The notes under the pieces are model-generated. The model was given only the letters and a program-made list of their open reading frames with translations. It made no database searches and was not told the origin of the DNA. This document shows, in pieces, positions 30,750 through 35,878 of a stretch of 35,878 bases of DNA (position 1 is the first letter of the stretch; the number at the start of each line of letters is the position of its first letter). Origin of the DNA: Streptomyces sp. WZ.A104 (GTDB lineage: Bacteria > Actinomycetota > Actinomycetes > Streptomycetales > Streptomycetaceae); contig NZ_NWVL01000075.1 of the NCBI RefSeq assembly GCF_002382885.1, positions 1-35,878 of the forward strand. Reading direction: 5' to 3'. The position numbers were made by a program, and so were the translations under genes.

Positions 30750-31283
30750 ATGCAGATGCGTAGGAGAGGACTGTTGATGCCGCTGTCCGTCGTGCTCGCG
30801 ACGGCCGCGGCGATGACCGTGCCGGCGGCTGCCGTGGTGCCCGGTGCTGCCGCTTCGGCCACGGAGCGCGCCGGGGCTTCTTCCGCCGCCGCCCCCGTGC
30901 CGGAAGCGGACATCGCCCACCACGGGCACGTCACCCTCTGGGCCGACCGGATCCGCATCCGGCTGCGGACCGAGAACCGCGGGCCCACCGACGTACCGGC
31001 CTCGACGGTACGGCTCCGCTTCTCCGCGCCGCTGTCCGTACGGCAGCAACTGCCCCCGGGCTGTCTGTGGGGCGGCAGGGCCGCTGTGCTGTGCGAGACG
31101 GGTGCGCTGCCCTCCGGCGGGCAGGCCCGGCAGACCGCGCTGGAACTGCGGCTCGCGGGGCGACCGGCCGAGGTGGTCCTGCGGGTCGACACGGTGTGGA
31201 GCGGCGGGACACGCGACGCGGACTCCCGGAACGACGAGCACACGGTGCTGGCCCCTTCGACCGGGGACGCGTACGCCTTCTGA
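30750..31283 (+). CDS. Secreted protein, function unknown
   Basis: A 177-residue protein. The N-terminus is basic (MQMRRRG), followed by a hydrophobic stretch (LLMPLSVVLATAAAMTVPAAA) and several AxA sites, a Sec signal peptide. The mature part has DIAHHGHVTLWADRIRIRLR, TENRGPTDVPASTVRLRFSA and LPPGCLWGGRAAVLCETGAL, outlining a beta-sandwich like the DUF11/CARDB-type domains; two Cys may pair. No sortase motif or lipobox. The start is ATG 30750 (30756 possible); no clear Shine-Dalgarno. It precedes the AAA ATPase by 25 bp on the same strand. Confidence 0.72.
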   Translation: MQMRRRGLLMPLSVVLATAAAMTVPAAAVVPGAAASATERAGASSAAAPVPEADIAHHGHVTLWADRIRIRLRTENRGPTDVPASTVRLRFSAPLSVRQQLPPGCLWGGRAAVLCETGALPSGGQARQTALELRLAGRPAEVVLRVDTVWSGGTRDADSRNDEHTVLAPSTGDAYAF

Positions 31284-31308
31284 GCCGGGGACCGGTCATC
31301 ATGGGCCG

Positions 31309-32016
31309 GTGATCGTCGAACGCGCCTACGCCCATGTGTACGCCCCCGAGCCGGACGCCTGGCCCTGGTCGGTGCCCTGTGTGCGGCAGTTCCTCGCCGA
31401 GGGGCTGCGCTTCCGGGCGCCGGTGACCTTCCTCGTCGGCGAGAACGGTTCGGGGAAGTCGACGCTGGTGGAGGCGCTGGCCGAAGGTTTCGGGCTCGAC
31501 TCGTACGGCGGTTCGGCCGACTGGAAGTACGCCACCTCGCGGGGCAGGTCCGCGCTCGGGGAGCGGGTCCGCTTCGACACCGCGCCCCGCGGGCGGCGGA
31601 TGATCGGCAGCCGGGCCGCGCGCAAGGGGTTCTTCCTGCGTGCGGAGACCGCCCTCGACGCCCTGGACCGGGAGAGCCTGGAGCCGGACTCCCGCAGTCA
31701 CGGGGAGGGCTTCCTCGCCGCGTTCCGGGAGAAGTTCGTGGTGCCGGGGCTGTACGTCATGGACGAGCCCGAGGCCGCGCTCTCCTTCGCCTCCTGCCTC
31801 GAACTGCTCGGCCACATCGACCAGTTGGTGAAGGCGGGCGGCCAGGTGGTGTGCGCCACCCACTCTCCGCTGCTCACCGCGCTGCCGGGCGCCGACATCG
31901 TGCAGGTGGGCGACGGCGGGATGGAGCGGGTGCGGTGGGCGGACCTGGCCCTCGTCGACCACTGGCGGCGCTACCTCGCCGACCCGCAGGCCTATCTGCG
32001 CCACATCATCGGCTGA
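31309..32016 (+). CDS. Small AAA-family ATPase (SMC/ABC-like)
   Basis: A 235-residue soluble ATPase. Walker A is LVGENGSGKSTLVEALAEGF at about 42-61, and Walker B is GLYVMDEPEAALSF. The switch region is CATHSPLLTALPGADIVQV. No coiled coil or zinc hook is present, so it is a compact stand-alone relative of the RecF/SMC ATPases; such proteins are widespread in actinobacteria with no fixed role. The start is GTG 31309, where AYAHVYAPEPDAWPW begins the conserved part. The start overlaps the stop of a four-codon ATG GGC CGG TGA. Confidence 0.82.
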   Translation: MIVERAYAHVYAPEPDAWPWSVPCVRQFLAEGLRFRAPVTFLVGENGSGKSTLVEALAEGFGLDSYGGSADWKYATSRGRSALGERVRFDTAPRGRRMIGSRAARKGFFLRAETALDALDRESLEPDSRSHGEGFLAAFREKFVVPGLYVMDEPEAALSFASCLELLGHIDQLVKAGGQVVCATHSPLLTALPGADIVQVGDGGMERVRWADLALVDHWRRYLADPQAYLRHIIG

Positions 32017-32028
32017 GACGGTCCTCCA

Positions 32029-32763
32029 CTACGCCGCCGCGCCGCCGAACTCCCGTACCGCGTCCGCCACGATCGTCTCCAGGTGGCCGTGGTGGGCGCC
32101 CCGCCAGTACACCCGGGAGCAGTCGGTGCACTGCGCGAACACGTCGTACGCCTGCTGTGTGCCGTGCTCCAGCAGCTCGCTCACGGAGTCCTTGTCGGCC
32201 TCGGCCAGCACGCCGTTGCACGCGGTGCACCGGGTCCACGGGGCGAGGACCGGCGCGAAGCGGCCCAGGACGTCCCGCAGCTGCTCCTGCGGGCGGTCGC
32301 TGTAGACGTACGCCCCCGCCCAGATCTCGCGGCGGCGCAGCAGCCCGCGGTCCCGGGAGAGCAGGACGCGCCGCTCCCGCGCCGAGAGGGCGGCGAGGGC
32401 CGGGTCGCCGATGTCCTCGCTCTCGTAGGCCGCGTCGACGCCCAGCAGTCGCAACCGGCGGGCGAGCGTGCCGAGATGGACGTCGAGGAGGAAACGCAGG
32501 GGTGCGCCGGGGACCTGCTGGGGGCGCTCCACGGCCCGTACGTCGATGTGCTCGCCCGGCTCCGGCACATGGGAACGGTCCACCGGGTCACCGTTCACCA
32601 GCAAGGCCCCGGCCTCGGTGAGCGGGACGCCGAGGGACTCGATGACATGGCCGAGGGTGGAGGCGCCGTCGGTGGTGAGCGGCGTGGGGCCTCGGCGGCG
32701 CTCGTGCGGGATGAAGAGCCGCAGCTCAGGGGCTACTTCGACGGTGATCTCGGGTCCGTTCAC
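32029..32763 (-). CDS. Mut7-C RNase-domain protein with N-terminal ubiquitin-like fold
   Basis: A 244-residue protein. Residues about 1-85 are a beta-grasp (Mut7-C ubiquitin-like) domain (ITVEVAPELRLFIPHERR, GALLVNGDPVDRSHV). Residues about 90-180 are the PIN-like Mut7-C domain (FLLDVHLGTLARRLRLLGVD, VLLSRDRGLLRRR) with the expected acidic residues. The C-terminal zinc ribbon has CTAC and CTDC. The family is predicted, not proven, to cut RNA. The start is GTG 32763, which begins the conserved beta strand; the frame is open further upstream without homology. It converges with the AAA ATPase gene with a 12-bp gap. Confidence 0.87.
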   Translation of the reverse strand: MNGPEITVEVAPELRLFIPHERRRGPTPLTTDGASTLGHVIESLGVPLTEAGALLVNGDPVDRSHVPEPGEHIDVRAVERPQQVPGAPLRFLLDVHLGTLARRLRLLGVDAAYESEDIGDPALAALSARERRVLLSRDRGLLRRREIWAGAYVYSDRPQEQLRDVLGRFAPVLAPWTRCTACNGVLAEADKDSVSELLEHGTQQAYDVFAQCTDCSRVYWRGAHHGHLETIVADAVREFGGAAA

Positions 32764-32959
32764 GGGGCCAGGATGCCACCCGGGCGAGGCGGGCGGCCAG
32801 GGATTTGGCGAGGGTGGCAGCGGTCGGAGCCGGTCACCGGGGCGGAGGCTCGGGCCGGAGCGGAGGAGGGGGCTGCCGGGCAGACGGGGCTGCCTGTCCG
32901 GACCGTGGGCCTGATGGTGCTGGGCGATCGTGCGGCAGACGGGAACTGTCGGACAGGCC

Positions 32960-33274
32960 TTAGCGCTTCTGAGCGGGCGCCGGCGGTGACGGGGCGCGAT
33001 CGGGGGTGGCGTCCGGCCGCTGCGCGCTGATGGCGGCGGGCCGGTCGGCGGTGGGGGCCGGGGCGTCGTAGAGGGGGCCGAGCGCGACGTACGCGTCGTC
33101 CACGATCTCCTCGGCCAGCAGCAGCATCTCCTGCTCCGCGAGCCGGGCCGCCCGGTGGGTGTACGGGGACGGCGGCGCCGGGTGTCTGCGGCGCCACCAG
33201 CAGTCGCAGGCGGCGTAGATCCCGCTGCCGAAGACCAGAAGGGGGATGGACAGGGCCAGCACAACGTCGCCCAC
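32960..33274 (-). CDS. Small single-pass membrane protein
   Basis: A 104-residue protein. One hydrophobic segment at about 3-24 (DVVLALSIPLLVFGSGIYAA) is followed by CDCWWRRR and a helical middle (RAARLAEQEMLLLAEEIVDD); the last 35 residues are Pro/Ala-rich. The start is GTG 33274 with GAGGAGG six bases upstream, a very good ribosome site that supports the gene. Family unknown. Cys-Asp-Cys at the membrane border is notable. Confidence 0.72.
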   Translation of the reverse strand: MGDVVLALSIPLLVFGSGIYAACDCWWRRRHPAPPSPYTHRAARLAEQEMLLLAEEIVDDAYVALGPLYDAPAPTADRPAAISAQRPDATPDRAPSPPAPAQKR

Positions 33275-33582
33275 GGCGGACCTCCTCGACGGTCGATGCC
33301 CTCTGCATCGGCGCGGGGGGAGGGTCGGCTGAAGACCGGCCGTCGGCCAATTCCCCGTGATGCGTGGCTCGATTCGACCGAATACGTGCGCGTGGGCGCG
33401 TCTGTCTGAAGCCTTCGAGTACCCGTACGGCCGATTTTCGCCCGAAAGGGCTTTTCGCTCCGGTCGGTTGATCCCGGCCCGTGGCCCGGGTCCTACGCCT
33501 CCCCGGGCAGGTGGGCGGCCTCAGCCCGCCGTCTCGCGCCGAGTCGGACGGCCTCGGGCGGAGCGCGCCGGGGAATTCCGGA
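33275..33582. other. Intergenic stretch without a recognised gene
   Basis: It contains the ribosome site of the small membrane protein (minus strand) and relatively A/T-rich sequence at 33345-33480. A 5-bp dyad ATTCG-AC-CGAAT (33372-33383) and GCCC-GAAA-GGGC-TTTT (33440-33455) are the only structures seen. No frame here reads like a protein. Confidence 0.5.
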
Positions 33583-34020
33583 TCAGGGCCACACCAGGCA
33601 GTACGCCTGATGTCCCGCGTCGTGCAGCCGGTGGGAGAAGTCCTGCCACTCGTGGAGCAGCTGGTAGACGTTGAAGGCGTCGCGCGGGCCGCCGCGGTCG
33701 GGGACGGTGGACCAGATGAAGGCCGCCGCGCCGACGGACTCCTCGCCGACACCGCGCAGCGGGTCGACGACGGTCATCGGGAGTTTCACCACGGCGTAGT
33801 CGGGGTGGAGCACGACCAGTTCGAGCGGGGGGACCTTGTGCAGGGGTATGCCCTGGATGCCGGTCAGGACCATGGCGGCCACCGTCTCCGGCTTGATCTT
33901 GGTGAACATGCCGCCCATGCCCAGCTCGTCGCCGCCGAGCTCCTCCGGGCGCATCGAAATGGGCACCCGTGCGGCCGTGGCCCCGTCCGGGGCGCCGAAA
34001 TACTTGTAGGTCACCCCCAT
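33583..34020 (-). CDS. Conserved hypothetical protein
   Basis: A 145-residue soluble protein starting MGVTYKYFGAPDGATAARVP. It then has MGGMFTKIKPETVAAMVLTG, VVDPLRGVGEESVGAAAFIW and, at the C-terminus, LLHEWQDFSHRLHDAGHQAY. No known domain was recognised; the balanced, codon-regular sequence and the AGGAG ten bases upstream of ATG 34020 support a real gene. The longer frame to 34167 adds a Gly/Arg-rich non-protein-like extension. It is divergent from hemL across 442 bp. Confidence 0.75.
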   Translation of the reverse strand: MGVTYKYFGAPDGATAARVPISMRPEELGGDELGMGGMFTKIKPETVAAMVLTGIQGIPLHKVPPLELVVLHPDYAVVKLPMTVVDPLRGVGEESVGAAAFIWSTVPDRGGPRDAFNVYQLLHEWQDFSHRLHDAGHQAYCLVWP

Positions 34021-34462
34021 TCCGCCACCGCTCCTGCTCCCGGGGGCCGGAGTGCTCTCCGCGCCCCTGCCCTGTACGCGCTCGGCCCTGCGCCGGTGCC
34101 GCCCTCGTCGGGCAGGCTCGGGCCCCAGGTCGTCGGTCCCTTCGCCCACTCCGCCACCGCGATGCATATCTCCACCCGACTACTACTTCTTAGGAGGCAC
34201 AGCCCCCGCCGCGCAACCCGATCATCGTGTCAGTGACCTCCCCCGCGGGCGTCCGGTGAAACACCTGTCCGCAAGACCGTCCGTGCCTCTGACACCATGG
34301 CATGTGTGAGCTTTCCCTATGTCGGCCCAGTTTCGCAGACGCGAGGGGACTGACGCTCTTTCGTGATACGAGCGGAGCGCGCTTCCTGCTCACCGGTGAC
34401 CGGGATTCCCCTGGACTTTCCGGCCCGGCCTCCCGATACCCCCATCGCAGATCAGGACCAAA
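34021..34462. other. Long divergent region upstream of hemL
   Basis: No gene is visible in these 442 bp. They must hold the hemL promoter and that of the divergent hypothetical gene. An inverted pair GTGTCAG (34227-34233) and CTGACAC (34289-34295) is separated by 55 bp. TTAGGAGG at 34188-34195 looks like a ribosome site but no start codon with a coding frame follows. The hemL leader could therefore be long. I see no convincing riboswitch. Confidence 0.5.
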
Positions 34463-35770
34463 GTGGCGTATTCATACGAAGCCCCAGTTTCGCAGTCGCT
34501 GTTCGACCGGGCGTCCGTCGTGACGCCCGGCGGCGTGAACTCACCCGTGCGTGCCTTCCGGGCCGTGGGCGGTACGCCCCGGTTCATGGTGTCCGGCACC
34601 GGCCCGTACCTCACCGACGCCGACGGCCGCGAGTACGTCGACCTCGTGTGCTCGTGGGGGCCGATGATTCTCGGCCACTCCCACCCCGAGGTCATCTCCG
34701 CCGTCCAGGAGGCGGTCGCCCGGGGTACCTCGTTCGGTACGCCGGGTGAGGGCGAGGTCGCGCTCGCCGAGGAGATCGTGGCGCGGATCGAGCCGGTCGA
34801 GCAGGTCCGCCTGGTCTCCTCCGGCACCGAGGCGACGATGTCGGCGATCCGGCTGGCCCGCGGCTTCACCGGCCGGGCCAAGGTCGTGAAGTTCGCCGGG
34901 TGCTACCACGGCCACGTGGACGCGCTGCTCGCCGCCGCCGGGTCGGGCCTGGCCACCTTCGGGCTGCCCGACACCCCGGGGGTGACCGGCGCCACGGCCG
35001 GGGACACCGTCGTGCTGCCGTACAACGACCTGGACGCGGTGCGTGCCGCCTTCGCCGCGCACCCCGGCGAGATCGCCTGTGTGATCACCGAGGCCTCGCC
35101 CGGCAACATGGGCGTCGTCCCGCCCGCCGACGGCTTCAACGCCGGGCTCAAGGAACTGTGCGCGGCCAACGGGGCGCTGTACATCTCCGACGAGGTCATG
35201 ACGGGCTTCCGTACGTCGAAGGCGGGCTGGTACGGCGTCGACGGCGTCCGGCCCGACCTGATGACCTTCGGCAAGGTCATGGGCGGCGGCTTCCCCGCCG
35301 CGGCCTTCGGCGGCCGCGCCGACGTGATGGCCCACCTCGCCCCGGCCGGGCCGGTCTACCAGGCGGGCACCCTCTCCGGGAACCCGGTCGCCACCGCCGC
35401 GGGCCTCGCCCAGCTGCGGCTGCTGGACGATGCGGCGTACGCGAAGATCGACGCGGTCTCCGCCGAGCTGCGCACCCTGGTGGGCGCCGCGCTCAGCAAG
35501 GAGGGCGTCGCCCACACCGTCTCCGCCGCGAGCAACATGTTCTCGGTCTTCTTCACGGACCAGCCGGTGCGCGACTACGACGACGCCAAGAAGCAGGAGG
35601 CATTCCGCTTCACCGCGTTCTTCCACTCCATGCTGGAGCAGGGCGTCTACCTCCCGCCCTCCGCGTTCGAGTCCTGGTTCGTCTCCACCGCCCACGACGA
35701 GCGGGCGGTCGAGCGCATCGCCGCCGCTCTCCCCGCCGCCGCCCGCGCCGCATCGGAGGCCACCTCCTAA
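34463..35770 (+). CDS. hemL: Glutamate-1-semialdehyde 2,1-aminomutase
   Basis: A 435-residue PLP enzyme that converts glutamate-1-semialdehyde (the HemA product) to 5-aminolevulinate (the HemB substrate). Motifs are VTPGGVNSPVRAFRAVGGTP, RLVSSGTEATMSAIRLARGF, KFAGCYHGHVDALL, ISDEVMTGFR, the PLP lysine in MTFGKVMGGGFPAAAFGG, and YQAGTLSGNPVATAAGL. Length is normal and all key residues are present. The start is GTG 34463 with CAGGA five bases upstream; no ATG lies nearby in frame. The stop is followed 8 bp later by the end of an IS element, which may replace its natural terminator. Confidence 0.96.
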   Translation: MAYSYEAPVSQSLFDRASVVTPGGVNSPVRAFRAVGGTPRFMVSGTGPYLTDADGREYVDLVCSWGPMILGHSHPEVISAVQEAVARGTSFGTPGEGEVALAEEIVARIEPVEQVRLVSSGTEATMSAIRLARGFTGRAKVVKFAGCYHGHVDALLAAAGSGLATFGLPDTPGVTGATAGDTVVLPYNDLDAVRAAFAAHPGEIACVITEASPGNMGVVPPADGFNAGLKELCAANGALYISDEVMTGFRTSKAGWYGVDGVRPDLMTFGKVMGGGFPAAAFGGRADVMAHLAPAGPVYQAGTLSGNPVATAAGLAQLRLLDDAAYAKIDAVSAELRTLVGAALSKEGVAHTVSAASNMFSVFFTDQPVRDYDDAKKQEAFRFTAFFHSMLEQGVYLPPSAFESWFVSTAHDERAVERIAAALPAAARAASEATS

Positions 35771-35778
35771 TGATGTTG

Positions 35779-35878
35779 TCAAGCCGCCGTTGTGACCGGG
35801 AGTGCGTGTTGGAAGCACTTTCCGTCACGGATCAGGGCCCACAGGACGTTCACGCGCCGACGGGCCAGCGCGAGGACG
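35779..35878 (-). mobile_element. IS110-type transposase, C-terminal end (runs off window)
   Basis: On the minus strand the last 100 bp read as 32 codons ending in TGA (35779-35781), with ALARRRVNVLWALIRDGKCF followed by QHALPVTTAA. The RRRVNVLWALIRDG pattern is characteristic of the extreme C-terminus of IS110/IS116-family transposases. Members of this family lack strong terminal inverted repeats, so the element boundary cannot be fixed; it lies between the hemL stop and 35779. Only its transposase 3' end is visible. Confidence 0.8.

Noticed and set aside
31301..31312. Four-codon ORF ATG GGC CGG TGA overlapping the ATPase GTG
   Set aside because: Too short to judge and without a ribosome site of its own; mentioned only with the ATPase.
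33440..33455. GCCC-GAAA-GGGC-TTTT resembling a small terminator
   Set aside because: The stem is only 4 bp and no plus-strand gene ends nearby.
34188..34195. TTAGGAGG ribosome-site-like sequence upstream of hemL
   Set aside because: No start codon with a coding-like frame follows on the plus strand.
1..35878. Many long open frames opposite or offset to genes
   Set aside because: High GC leaves few stop codons; these frames give Arg/Pro/Gly/Ala-rich translations with no domain pattern.
1..35878. Search for CRISPR arrays, tRNA/rRNA genes and prophage modules
   Set aside because: None seen by eye; the only regular arrays are the 11-bp and 22-bp repeats, which lack spacers.

Overview
The window is a piece of an actinobacterial chromosome, almost certainly Streptomyces or a close relative. 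The evidence is very high GC, third codon positions that are nearly all G or C, frequent GTG and TTG starts, the rex-hemA-hemC-hemD operon, a class I lysyl-tRNA synthetase, and several lineage-typical families (DUF397, DUF5753-type HTH, DUF2637, DUF3558, DUF4232, DUF4253). I see no CRISPR array, no rRNA or tRNA gene, and no prophage. One insertion-sequence fragment enters at the right edge.

Left part (1-7.7 kb): a truncated HAD-IB hydrolase on the minus strand, then a glutaredoxin-like protein, then rex, hemA, hemC and hemD, each starting inside the stop codon of the gene before. A near-consensus Rex operator covers the -35 region of the rex promoter, and a Crp-like palindrome lies just upstream. 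A strong hairpin with a UUCG tetraloop follows hemD, and hemB comes after it. These genes take glutamyl-tRNA to uroporphyrinogen III, with expression tied to the NADH/NAD+ state. hemL, which makes the ALA consumed by hemB, lies at the far right end.

Middle-left (7.7-14.9 kb): small accessory genes. They are a HEAT-like protein with a membrane protein, a DUF4253 protein, an alpha/beta hydrolase lacking the usual His, a DHFR-like reductase, a WhiJ-type HTH/DUF397 pair, a DUF4232 lipoprotein and, divergent from it, a membrane-tethered HTH protein with an extracytoplasmic domain.

Middle (14.9-24.6 kb): argS and lysS are divergent and each is followed by a strong hairpin. Next come a DUF2637 membrane protein, the decayed remnant of a membrane-protein gene, two DUF3558-like lipoproteins separated by an 11-bp tandem-repeat array, the RNA ligase gene rtcB, and a HAD phosphatase.

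Right part (24.7-35.9 kb): a GntR/UTRA regulator faces a four-gene ABC importer (binding lipoprotein, two permeases, ATPase) across a region with a palindromic operator candidate. Then come an SDR dehydrogenase, a secreted protein, a small AAA ATPase, a Mut7-C RNase-domain protein, two small conserved proteins, hemL, and the 3' end of an IS110-type transposase eight bases after the hemL stop.

The items I consider most unusual are two perfect hairpins in a codon-atypical stretch inside hemD, the membrane-tethered HTH protein facing a lipoprotein gene, the 11-bp array, the frameshifted gene remnant, and the hybrid metal site of HemB.
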